64,000 bases of DNA from NCBI GenBank assembly GCA_021798575.1, contig JAJZGI010000003.1, positions 23,067 through 87,066 of the forward strand, given 5' to 3'. Position 1 is the stretch's first letter. Each line of letters starts with the position of its first letter. Below are positions 48,841 through 57,340 of this stretch, one piece after another. A program made the translations under genes and the position numbers. Under the pieces are notes generated by a model. The model was not told the origin of the DNA and ran no database searches. It saw nothing but the letters and a program-made list of their open reading frames with translations. This DNA comes from Pseudomonadota bacterium. Lineage in GTDB: Bacteria; Pseudomonadota; Alphaproteobacteria; Acetobacterales; Acetobacteraceae.

Positions 48841-48910
48841 CTATGTTTAGAGGCTGATTCACGCTTGTCGTTGCCGCGCAAAACGCGTCAACCTCAAACG
48901 ATCAGGCTCT
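48841..48910 (-). repeat. Dispersed repeat, copy D
   Basis: Reverse complement matches 32187-32256 at 60/70 positions; imperfect terminal inverted repeats TAGAG(G/C)CTGAT. Confidence 0.8.
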
Positions 48911-48911
48911 A

Positions 48912-50618
48912 ATGTTCTACGGCGCTCTGTTCCTGCTCAGCGCCGGGCTCAACATCGTGCTCGGGTTGCACGGCTGGCCCGCCGTGCTGGCGGGCAGCCT
49001 CACGGACCCTGACAGCTACATGCGGCTGCTGCGGCTGCAGGATGGCATCCGCGCCGGGCATCTGATGCTCACCGTGGCGCGCGATGGCCCAGGTGCGGGC
49101 GTGATGGTCGAATGGTCCCGCCTGCTGGACATGCTGCTATGGCTCATGGCGGCACCGCTGGCGCTGGTCCTGGGTTGGCACCGGGCGCTGTTCGTGGCGG
49201 GCGTGGCGCTGGGGCCGCTTGGCGTCGGCGCGCTGGGCGTCTCGCTGGCCTGGGTGGCGGAGCCGTTCGCCGCCCGCACGCATCTATGGAGCGCCGCGGT
49301 GGCGGCGGCCCTGCTGCCCGGCCTGCTCACCTTCGCAGCGCCCGGCGTGGTCCACTATCATATCCTGCTGCTGGCGCTCATCGCTGCCACGGTGGGGTTC
49401 GTCGCGCGCGCCTGGCAGGCGGAAACCGGCCACGGGTTCATGGCTGGCCTGTGCGGCGGTTTCGCGATCTGGCTGACACCCGAGACGATGCCCTTCGTGC
49501 TGATGGCCTTCGCCGCCCTGCTGCTGCGCTGGACGCAGGTCCGGCTGGGCTCCACTCTCACCGCCTGCGCCGCCGGGTTCTTCGACGTATTGGGTTTCGC
49601 TCTGGTGATCGACCCGCCGCAGGGTGGCTATGGCGTGGCCGAGATCGATCGCCTCTCCTACGTCTATGTGGCGCTGGGCCTGCTGCTGCTGGCGGGTGCG
49701 GGCGCGCTGTGGCGGCTGGAATCCCGTTCTGCCGGCTGGCGTGTACCAATCGGCGTTGGGCTGATGGCCGCACTCCTGCTGGGCTGGGTGGCGCTGTTTC
49801 CGCGCGTGGCGATGGGCCCCTACGGACTGATGTCGTCCACCGAGATGAAAAAATTCTTCGGCGTGATGCTGGAGCTCCAGCCGGTGCGCGGGGCGTCGCT
49901 GGTGCTGTATCTCGCGCCCGGCGCGCTGGCGCTCGGCTTCGCCCTTGCCAAGGCCTTGCAGCAACGCGGCCGCTGGCTGTGGCTCTACGTCGCGCTCTGC
50001 CTGCTCGTGGCGCTGATATTGGGGCAGAAATTCATCCTGTTTGTCGGCTTCTCCACCGCCGCCGCGGCTTCCATTCTGCCGATCATGCTGAGCGAGATGA
50101 GTTGGAGGCTGCAAACCAAGCCGCTCGCCGCCATGCTGGGCCGGATCGCCGTGCTGATCGCGATGTTGGGCGCCCCGGAGCTAGCGGCGCAAGCATTGGC
50201 CACAGCAAAACCGGCCCCAAACGGCGTCATTTTCCCGAGTTGCAGCCTGCGCCACATCGCACCGCTGCTGGCCCCGTTGGGGGGCACGACCGTCCTGGCC
50301 CAGGCCGAGGACACGCCGGAACTGCTCTACCGAACCCGCATCGAAGCCGTGGGCTCGCTCTATCAGCATGGCGTCGCGGGGTTCCTGCGGGACCGTGCCG
50401 CCTGGCGCGCGATTCCCGACAAAAAAGTGCCAAAAGCGGTTCTGGCCACCGGCGCGCGGGATATACTCTTCTGCCCGCAGGCCGCGCGCTATCCCGCCGT
50501 CGCGGATCTCAAGCATGACACGCTATGGGACGAACTAAATAGCAACCACCCGCCGCCCTGGCTGAAACTGCGCGGCCTGGGCGCGGCGGGCTGGCGCCTC
50601 TACCGGATTATTTTTTGA
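48912..50618 (+). CDS. Polytopic membrane protein, possibly GT-C-like glycosyltransferase
   Basis: About a dozen TMs, LTDPDSYMRLLRLQDGIRAG in the first loop; no firm family recognised. Confidence 0.65.
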   Translation: MFYGALFLLSAGLNIVLGLHGWPAVLAGSLTDPDSYMRLLRLQDGIRAGHLMLTVARDGPGAGVMVEWSRLLDMLLWLMAAPLALVLGWHRALFVAGVALGPLGVGALGVSLAWVAEPFAARTHLWSAAVAAALLPGLLTFAAPGVVHYHILLLALIAATVGFVARAWQAETGHGFMAGLCGGFAIWLTPETMPFVLMAFAALLLRWTQVRLGSTLTACAAGFFDVLGFALVIDPPQGGYGVAEIDRLSYVYVALGLLLLAGAGALWRLESRSAGWRVPIGVGLMAALLLGWVALFPRVAMGPYGLMSSTEMKKFFGVMLELQPVRGASLVLYLAPGALALGFALAKALQQRGRWLWLYVALCLLVALILGQKFILFVGFSTAAAASILPIMLSEMSWRLQTKPLAAMLGRIAVLIAMLGAPELAAQALATAKPAPNGVIFPSCSLRHIAPLLAPLGGTTVLAQAEDTPELLYRTRIEAVGSLYQHGVAGFLRDRAAWRAIPDKKVPKAVLATGARDILFCPQAARYPAVADLKHDTLWDELNSNHPPPWLKLRGLGAAGWRLYRIIF

Positions 50619-50778
50619 GGCTGTCTTTCAATCCACCGATGGCGTTCTGCACCTTGCCGGTGGCCTTGTCGGTTTTGCCCTCGGCCTGCATCTTGCTATC
50701 GCCGGTGGCCTTGCCAAGGCCCTCCTTCACGCTGCCTTTGGCCTGTTTGGCGCTGCCTTGAATACGGTCTTTATCCAT
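50608..50778 (-). CDS. CsbD family protein
   Basis: MDKDRIQGSAKQAKGSVKEGLGKATGDSKMQAEGKTDKATGKVQNAIG. Confidence 0.92.
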   Translation of the reverse strand: MDKDRIQGSAKQAKGSVKEGLGKATGDSKMQAEGKTDKATGKVQNAIGGLKDSLKK

Positions 50779-50800
50779 GTCGTTTTTCTCCTTGGGCTGT

Positions 50801-50968
50801 TTATGGGCTTGGGTTGCTGGGGGCGTTGGCGTTGGCGCTGTTGGTGAGCGCGTGCCCACCCTGGGACATATCCTGCCCGAAACCCGCCGTCGTGTGGCAG
50901 GCGCTGAGCAACGGCGCGGCGCCAACCAACGTCATTAGGGTCAAAGCAAGACGAAGACGCTTGTGCAT
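50801..50968 (-). CDS. Entericidin EcnA/B-like lipoprotein
   Basis: Lipobox LLSAC, TTAGFGQDMSQGGHALTNSA. Confidence 0.88.
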   Translation of the reverse strand: MHKRLRLALTLMTLVGAAPLLSACHTTAGFGQDMSQGGHALTNSANANAPSNPSP

Positions 50969-51100
50969 TGGGTAATCTCCTTTGGCCGACCGACCAGCGG
51001 TAATTGCATGGTCACGTTTGGGATCGTTCACCAAAACTTGAAACGTACCTTTGAAAATTCAATGAGAAATGCACCAGGTTACGGCTTTGCAAGCGAGGCG

Positions 51101-52111
51101 TTATGAACCCGCTCCGAGGCCAAATTTCTCCGCCAGCAGCGCGTAGGAGCGGCGCCGCGCCGCCGGGCTGGAGCATGTCGTGGTGATGGCGATCTCATCG
51201 ACGCCGGTCTCGATGGCGAGTGCTTGCAGCCGCGCCGCAACCTCGCTCGCGGTGCCTGAGAACGCCCGCGCCTTCGCCCGGTCGAGCTTTTCGCGCTCGG
51301 CGTCGGTATATTCAAACGCCGCGGCCTGCTCCGGCGTGGGCAGCGCGATGAAGCGCCCGCGCTCGCGCATGATGATACTCAGCCCGCGCGACTGAAAATA
51401 ATAATCCGCCTCGGACGGGCTGGGTGCGGCGAACGCCCATACCGTAATCGCGCTGTGCGGCTCGGCCAGCACCCCGGGCCGGAACTGCGCGCGATAGATC
51501 TCCAGCGCCTGTTGCGCGCCCGCCCCATCGGCGAAAAAATACGCGAAGCAATAGGGCAGCCCGAAATGCGCGGCGAGCTGCGCGCCGTAGTCGGAGCTGC
51601 CCAGGATCCATAACTGCGGCGCGAACGGCCCGGCGGGCTCGGCCCGCACGCCATGGAACCTATGCCCCACAGGCAGCCCGGCGCCGCTACTCCAGCCGTG
51701 CAGGTCGCGGACCTGCGCGGGGAAACTGTCGCTCGCCTGCGCCGCGTTCGGGTTCAGCGCAAAGGCGGTGCGCCCATCCGAGCCCGGTGCGCGGCCCACC
51801 CCAAGGTCGATCCGCCCGGGCGCGATCGCCTCCAGCACGCGGAACTGCTCGGCCACCTTCAGCGCCGAATAGTGCGGCAGCATGATCCCGGCACTGCCGA
51901 TGCGCATGGTTTTGGTGGTGGCCGCGATCGCCGCCATCAGAATCTCCGGCGCGGTGCCCGCCACCGCCTCGGAGCTATGGTGCTCGGAGAGCCAGTAGCG
52001 GTGGTAGCCGTAGGTCTCGCAGGCCTGGGCGAGCGCGATGCTCTCACGGATGCACGCATCGGGCGAGACGCCACTGCGGCTGGGGGACTGGTCGAGCACG
52101 GAGAGCTGCAT
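51101..52111 (-). CDS. LLM class flavin-dependent oxidoreductase
   Basis: [87 protein letters not shown]. Confidence 0.92.
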   Translation of the reverse strand: MQLSVLDQSPSRSGVSPDACIRESIALAQACETYGYHRYWLSEHHSSEAVAGTAPEILMAAIAATTKTMRIGSAGIMLPHYSALKVAEQFRVLEAIAPGRIDLGVGRAPGSDGRTAFALNPNAAQASDSFPAQVRDLHGWSSGAGLPVGHRFHGVRAEPAGPFAPQLWILGSSDYGAQLAAHFGLPYCFAYFFADGAGAQQALEIYRAQFRPGVLAEPHSAITVWAFAAPSPSEADYYFQSRGLSIIMRERGRFIALPTPEQAAAFEYTDAEREKLDRAKARAFSGTASEVAARLQALAIETGVDEIAITTTCSSPAARRRSYALLAEKFGLGAGS

Positions 52112-52191
52112 CGCCCCTATATAGGGCGCCCTGCACCATTGATGAGGGACAGAATCGCCTCTACACCCGATCTCTAACCTCAGGGACCTCC

Positions 52192-52509
52192 ATGTCACAG
52201 ATCATCGTCACCACGCGCACCAACCAGCAGATCACCCTCATCGCCAAAAGCGATTCATCGGTCATGGAGATCATCCGCGACGGCGGGGTCGACGAGCTGC
52301 TTGCGCTCTGCGGCGGGTGCTGCTCCTGCGCCACCTGCCACGTCTATGTGGACCCGCAATTCAAGGCAATCCTGCCGCCGCTGGGCGCGGATGAGGACGA
52401 TCTGCTCGATTCCTCCGCGCACCGGCGCGAGAATTCCAGGCTCTCCTGCCAGATTCCCTTCAGCGCGGCGCTGGACGGGCTGCGCGTCACCATCGCGCCC
52501 GAGGATTAG
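52192..52509 (+). CDS. 2Fe-2S ferredoxin
   Basis: [24 protein letters not shown]. Confidence 0.93.
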   Translation: MSQIIVTTRTNQQITLIAKSDSSVMEIIRDGGVDELLALCGGCCSCATCHVYVDPQFKAILPPLGADEDDLLDSSAHRRENSRLSCQIPFSAALDGLRVTIAPED

Positions 52510-53117
52510 CCCAAGGCTCTGCGCATCGCCTCCGCCAGGGCCGGATTCTCCGCCTCGGCACCGGCCACCACCCCCGCCTGGTCGGCCTTGGATTTGTTCT
52601 GGCTGAGCTTGGCCTTGCCCTCCAGCTTCGAGATATGCAGAACCACCCCGACGATCCCCTTCAGCTGCGCCGCCAAATAATCCGCCGGCGCGTCGCTCAC
52701 CGCCCAGGGCTTCGCCCGCGGTGCCTCATACCGGTTGGTCAGATGCGTGACGATCTCCAGCACCGGCCCCGCATCCTCCAGAATCTCCAGCCGGCCGGTC
52801 GCGTGCACGGCCTGATAATTCCACGTCGGCACCACCTTCCCCGTCTCGGCCTTGGTCGCGTACCAGGAGGGGCTGACATAGCCATCCACGGCGCTGAAAA
52901 TCGCCAGGGACGGGATCGCCGGGTCAAACGCCCGCCAGTGCGGGTTGGCCCTGGCGACATGGCCGACCAGCCGGTCCGGTGCGACAAAATACAGCGGCAG
53001 ATGCGTCGCGATCAGCCCGTCGTCGCTGTGCGAGACCAAAACGGGCAGGGACGCCGCCCGCATGATCTCCTGCAATTCATCGGGCCGGGATTCCACGAAC
53101 GTGGGCGGGTTATACAT
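52506..53117 (-). CDS. FMN-binding negative transcriptional regulator (PaiB-like)
   Basis: [39 protein letters not shown]. Confidence 0.92.
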   Translation of the reverse strand: MYNPPTFVESRPDELQEIMRAASLPVLVSHSDDGLIATHLPLYFVAPDRLVGHVARANPHWRAFDPAIPSLAIFSAVDGYVSPSWYATKAETGKVVPTWNYQAVHATGRLEILEDAGPVLEIVTHLTNRYEAPRAKPWAVSDAPADYLAAQLKGIVGVVLHISKLEGKAKLSQNKSKADQAGVVAGAEAENPALAEAMRRALG

Positions 53118-53907
53118 GGCGCAACCTCTCTGAATTATCCGCGGCCAGCTTCGCCGCGGCGAACTGCTCGGGCGGCAGATACGCCGCCAGAACCTCGTCT
53201 GGCGTACCATCGGCGCGGATCTCTCCGTCGTCCATCCAGATCACCCGGTTGCACCACTGCAAAATAATATCGGTGCTATGCGAGGAGAGCACCAGAATCT
53301 CCGCCCCGCGCACCATCGTCTCCAACCGGTGCCGCGCCCTGTCCAGAAACGCCGCGTCGCCCGCCAGAATCCATTCATCCATCAGCAGAATCTGCGGTCG
53401 GATCGCGGTGGCCAGCGCAAAGCCCAGCCGCACCACCATGCCCGAGCTATAGGTACGCACCGGCAGCTCCAAAAATTGCTCGAGCCCGGCGAACGCCGCC
53501 ACATCGATCTGGAGCTGCCTGATCTGCGCCGCGCCCAGCCCGCTGAACAGCCCGCGCAGGCGGATATTCTCCCGCCCCGTCAGGTCGAAATTCATCCCCT
53601 GGCTCTGGTCCAGCAGCGCCGTGATCGCGCCGTCGATCGTGATACTCCCGGCCATGGGCTCATAGATCCCGGCCATCGCGCGCAAAATCGTGGTCTTGCC
53701 CGCGCCATTCGCACCCACAAACCCCACCCGCTCGCCGCTATGCAGGCTGAAGGAGACATCGCGCACCGCCTCCACCACCAGCCGATGCTTTCGGTCCTCG
53801 CCCAGCCGGCCCGTCGCCGCCGCCAGAACCGTCTTCTTCAGGCTCCGGCTCTCGCCATGATACAGCGGGAAGGCGACGGAGACCCGGTCGATGCGCAAAT
53901 GGGCCAA
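53110..53907 (-). CDS. Polysaccharide ABC exporter ATP-binding protein (Wzt/KpsT-like)
   Basis: VGFVGANGAGKTTILRAMAGIYEP, YSSGMVVRLGFALATAIRPQILLMDEWILAGDAAF. Confidence 0.93.
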   Translation of the reverse strand: MAHLRIDRVSVAFPLYHGESRSLKKTVLAAATGRLGEDRKHRLVVEAVRDVSFSLHSGERVGFVGANGAGKTTILRAMAGIYEPMAGSITIDGAITALLDQSQGMNFDLTGRENIRLRGLFSGLGAAQIRQLQIDVAAFAGLEQFLELPVRTYSSGMVVRLGFALATAIRPQILLMDEWILAGDAAFLDRARHRLETMVRGAEILVLSSHSTDIILQWCNRVIWMDDGEIRADGTPDEVLAAYLPPEQFAAAKLAADNSERLRHV

Positions 53908-53910
53908 GCT

Positions 53911-54816
53911 CTAGATCCAGTAGGCGATGCGCGGCCGCGCATGGATGAACACGAGGCCAGCCAGCAAAACCAGCGCCGCCGAATAGCCCAGCGCCATCGC
54001 CCAGGCGGTCGGCTCCAGCGCATGGCCCAGCAGCGGCCCGCGCATGATCTCCAGCAGCGCGAAAAACGGGTTCCACTTCACCAAAATCGCGCTGATCCCC
54101 CGGTGCATCAACATCACGGGGCTCCACATCACCGGCGTCACATAAAAGGCGATCTGCACGATGCTGGCGACGATCGGCGGAATGTCGCGGAAGCGCGCGC
54201 CGAACACGCCCAGGATCAGACATACCGCCATCGCATCCACCACCCACAGCCCGCAGGCCGGCAGAATACTGAAGGACGCGGCACTCGGCACGATCCTGAA
54301 AATCGCGAACACGACGACGATCACGACGATATTATGCGCCAGCACCAGAATGTTGCGCATCACCACGCGCGCCGCGTGCAAAGAGAGCGGCATGCGCATC
54401 GCGCGGATCATACCCTCGGACTGTGTGAAGCAGATGCTCCCCTCGGCGGTGATCGCGCTGATGAAATTCCAGAACACCAGCGAGATCGATAAAAACGGCA
54501 GATAACTCGCAATATCCGAATGGAAGAGATGCGAATACACGAACCCGATCGCGGCGATCATGATCGCCGTGGAGAGTGTGAGCCAGAACGGCCCGAGCAG
54601 CGAGCCGCGATAGCGCAGCCGGATGTCGAGCAGGCTCAGCGTCCACACGAGCGGCCATAGCTGCCTGGTCTCGGCCAGATCATTCGCCGCCATCCGCGCC
54701 CGCTCGCGCCAGTTCGCACCGTGTGAGACGACAATGGGGGCCGACGCGCCATCAACAAGAGCGCCTTTCATACCCGGCTCGGTCGCCATGCTTTCCATGC
54801 CCTGCCGATAGTCCAA
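53911..54816 (-). CDS. Polysaccharide ABC exporter permease (Wzm/KpsM-like)
   Basis: LSLLDIRLRYRGSLLGPFWLTLSTAIMIAAIGFVYSHLF. Confidence 0.92.
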   Translation of the reverse strand: MDYRQGMESMATEPGMKGALVDGASAPIVVSHGANWRERARMAANDLAETRQLWPLVWTLSLLDIRLRYRGSLLGPFWLTLSTAIMIAAIGFVYSHLFHSDIASYLPFLSISLVFWNFISAITAEGSICFTQSEGMIRAMRMPLSLHAARVVMRNILVLAHNIVVIVVVFAIFRIVPSAASFSILPACGLWVVDAMAVCLILGVFGARFRDIPPIVASIVQIAFYVTPVMWSPVMLMHRGISAILVKWNPFFALLEIMRGPLLGHALEPTAWAMALGYSAALVLLAGLVFIHARPRIAYWI

Positions 54817-54858
54817 TGCCCGCCCCCTATCAACCGCATCCGCCCTCGCCGGAGCGGC

Positions 54859-55575
54859 TCAGTCCCCAGGAAACACGAGCACCGGCGTCGCGCGATAGGT
54901 TTTCGGAAATTCCCGCGCCAGATTCTGTACCTTCGGGATATCGTTGATCACGATATACGGATAGTCCGGGTGACGCACCAGAAAATCCTGGTGATAATCC
55001 TCCGCATGATAGAACGCCATGCGCGGCGCGACCTGCACGACGATCGGCGCGCCGAACACCCGTGCTTTGGTGAGCTGCGCGATATAATCCGCCGCGATCT
55101 TCGCCTGCACCGGCCCCGCCACCCATATCTCGGAGCGATATTGCGTACCGCTGTCCGGCCCCTGGTAGTCCAGCTCCGTCGGGTCGGCCGCAACGCTGAA
55201 ATAGATCTGCAAAATTTTCCCGTAGGAGATGATTTTCGGGTCAAAGCTGATCCGCACGCTCTCCGCGTGCCCGGTCGTGCCGGTGCTCACCAGCGGGTAG
55301 GTCGCGGTATCGGCCGCCCCGCCGGTATAACCGGCGTATACATGCGTCACCCCCCGCACATGCTCAAAAACACCCTGCATACCCCAGAAACACCCGCCCG
55401 AGAGCACCGCCGTCTCACTAGCCGCCGCATCGGGCGGATTATAGGCGGGTGCGGGCACCGCCCCGCCTGGTGCCGCCTGCGCCCGCCAATGCGCGCCCAT
55501 GCCAACCAGCCCGAGCGCCAGAATTACCGCTGCGAACAACCAGCCAGACCACCGCATCGCCAACTTCATCCTCAT
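54859..55575 (-). CDS. msrA: Peptide-methionine (S)-S-oxide reductase
   Basis: VLSGGCFWGMQGVFEHVRGVTHVYAGYTGG, YRSEIWVAGPVQ, FYHAEDYHQDF. Confidence 0.95.
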   Translation of the reverse strand: MRMKLAMRWSGWLFAAVILALGLVGMGAHWRAQAAPGGAVPAPAYNPPDAAASETAVLSGGCFWGMQGVFEHVRGVTHVYAGYTGGAADTATYPLVSTGTTGHAESVRISFDPKIISYGKILQIYFSVAADPTELDYQGPDSGTQYRSEIWVAGPVQAKIAADYIAQLTKARVFGAPIVVQVAPRMAFYHAEDYHQDFLVRHPDYPYIVINDIPKVQNLAREFPKTYRATPVLVFPGD

Positions 55576-55623
55576 GCCGCCCCATATAGGCCGATTCCGC
55601 GCTCACGCCACGGTAATATCCCC

Positions 55624-56727
55624 CTAAAACAAACTCATCTGCTGCACCTCTCGCGCGGCGTGCGGCACGCAGAAGCTCGAATGGTCCAGCGCCGCCTGCC
55701 CGCCATCCAGCCCCAGCTGTCGGGCCGCGCGCGTAAAGCGCTGGCTCATCAGCGCCGCATAGGGGCCGCTGCCGGTAAAGCGCGTATGAAAATCCGGGTC
55801 GTTCAGCCGCCCCGCCCGGCTCTGGCGGATCAGGCTCAGCACATGCGCCGCGCGCTCGGGCATATGCTGGTTCAGCCAGTCGGTGAACAGATCCCCCAGC
55901 TCATGGGGCAGGCGCAGCAGCAGGGAGTGCGCGCTGCGCGCCCCTGCCTTCGCCGCGGCGGCCAGAATCGCCTCCAGCTCCGCGTCGTTCAACCCGGGGA
56001 TCATGGGTGAGGCCAGCACACCCGCCGGAATCCCCGCCTCCGTCAGCGCGCTGATACACGCCAGGCGCCGCATGGGTGCCGCCGCGCGCGGCTCCATCGC
56101 CCGCGCCAGCGCCGGGTTGAGCGTGGTGATGGAGAGATACACCCGCGCCAAATTCCTGCCCGCCATCCGCGCCAGAATATCCGCATCCCGCAACACGCCG
56201 GCGGATTTGGTGACGATACTCACAGGGTGGTTGAACCGCTCCAGCACCTCCAGCACCGCGCGGGTGATCCCCAGCGTGCGCTCCACAGGCTGATAGGGGT
56301 CGGTGTTGGAGCCGAGCATGATGGTGCCGGGTCTGTAGCCAGGGCGGGAGAGTTCCTTCTCGAGCAGCCGCGCGGCCTCCGGCTTGAAGACGATCTTGGT
56401 CTCGAAATCCAATCCGGCGGAGAGGCCAAGATAAGCGTGGCTCGGCCGCGCGAAGCAATAGATACAGCCATGCTCGCAGCCACGATACGGGTTCACGCTG
56501 CGGTCAAAATTCAAATCCGGGCTGTCGTTGCGGGCGATGATGCTGCGGCTCGCATCGCGGATCAGAATCGTGCGGGGCGCGTCCTCTTCCGGGGGCTGGT
56601 CCCAGCCGTCGTCGAACGCCTCCGTCCGCGCCTGCTCAAACCGGTTGGCCGGTTGCAGCCCGGTGCCGCGGCCCTTGTGCGCGCCCGGCTGCTGGGTGGT
56701 GATGCGTAGCGCTGCGGCCTGTCCCAT
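55624..56727 (-). CDS. PA0069-like / spore-photoproduct-lyase-like radical SAM protein
   Basis: NPYRGCEHGCIYCFARPSHAYLGLSAGLDFETKIVFKPEAA; CXXXCXXC. Confidence 0.92.
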   Translation of the reverse strand: MGQAAALRITTQQPGAHKGRGTGLQPANRFEQARTEAFDDGWDQPPEEDAPRTILIRDASRSIIARNDSPDLNFDRSVNPYRGCEHGCIYCFARPSHAYLGLSAGLDFETKIVFKPEAARLLEKELSRPGYRPGTIMLGSNTDPYQPVERTLGITRAVLEVLERFNHPVSIVTKSAGVLRDADILARMAGRNLARVYLSITTLNPALARAMEPRAAAPMRRLACISALTEAGIPAGVLASPMIPGLNDAELEAILAAAAKAGARSAHSLLLRLPHELGDLFTDWLNQHMPERAAHVLSLIRQSRAGRLNDPDFHTRFTGSGPYAALMSQRFTRAARQLGLDGGQAALDHSSFCVPHAAREVQQMSLF

Positions 56728-56780
56728 ATGTTCATGCTCCGTTCAGGAGTCATCACATCATTTCGGTCACCATCTGTCAA

Positions 56781-56795
56781 GAACAAAGTAAGAAC
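56781..56795 (-). promoter_or_regulatory. Alphaproteobacterial LexA (SOS) box GTTCTTACTTTGTTC
   Basis: Exact GTTC-N7-GTTC on the minus strand; next six bases TTGACA form a -35 element upstream of the radical SAM gene. Confidence 0.65.
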
Positions 56796-56797
56796 AC

Positions 56798-57337
56798 TTA
56801 CTTCGGAAGATGCTCCTGCAACCTCGGCATCAGCTCCACCAGGTTGCAAGGCCGATGCCGGGAATCGAGCTGGTCGCGTAGAATCCCATCCCAGCCGTCC
56901 TTCACCGCGCCGGTGCTGCCGGGCAGCGCAAACAAATAGGTCCCAGCCGCTACCCCGCCCACCGCGCGGGACTGCATCGTCGAGGTGCCGATCTTCTGGT
57001 AGGAGAGCATGCGGAACAACTCGCCAAATCCCTCGATCACCTTGTCCAGCACGCGACCAAACGCCTCGGGCGTCACATCGCGCCCGGTCACGCCGGTGCC
57101 GCCACTCGTAATCACCACATCCACTTCGGGGTCCGCGATCCAAACCCTCAGCTGCGCGGTAATCTCCAACATATCGTCACGGATAATCCTCCGCGCGGCC
57201 ACATGATGCCCGGCCTGCACAATCCGCGCCGCCAGCGCGTCGCCCGAGGTGTCATTGCCCGCCACCCGCGTGTCGGAGATGGTCGCCACCGCGATATTCA
57301 GCGGCAAAAAACGCGCGGTCTCGTCGATGCCGATCAC
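56798..57337 (-). CDS. moaB: Molybdenum cofactor biosynthesis protein B
   Basis: TISDTRVAGNDTSGD, DVVITSGGTGVTGRDVTPEA. Confidence 0.93.
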   Translation of the reverse strand: MIGIDETARFLPLNIAVATISDTRVAGNDTSGDALAARIVQAGHHVAARRIIRDDMLEITAQLRVWIADPEVDVVITSGGTGVTGRDVTPEAFGRVLDKVIEGFGELFRMLSYQKIGTSTMQSRAVGGVAAGTYLFALPGSTGAVKDGWDGILRDQLDSRHRPCNLVELMPRLQEHLPK

Positions 57338-57340
57338 AGG

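Noticed and set aside
53902-53913. CTAGAGC at the ABC permease stop as another member of the TAG-hairpin family
   Set aside because: Only a 6-nt match (TAGAGC) with no complementary arm nearby; likely chance.
56786-56803. AAGTAAG-aaca-CTTACTT dyad at the moaB stop as an independent operator
   Set aside because: It overlaps the SOS box and the moaB 3' end; more simply a weak terminator or coincidental to the GTTC-N7-GTTC box.
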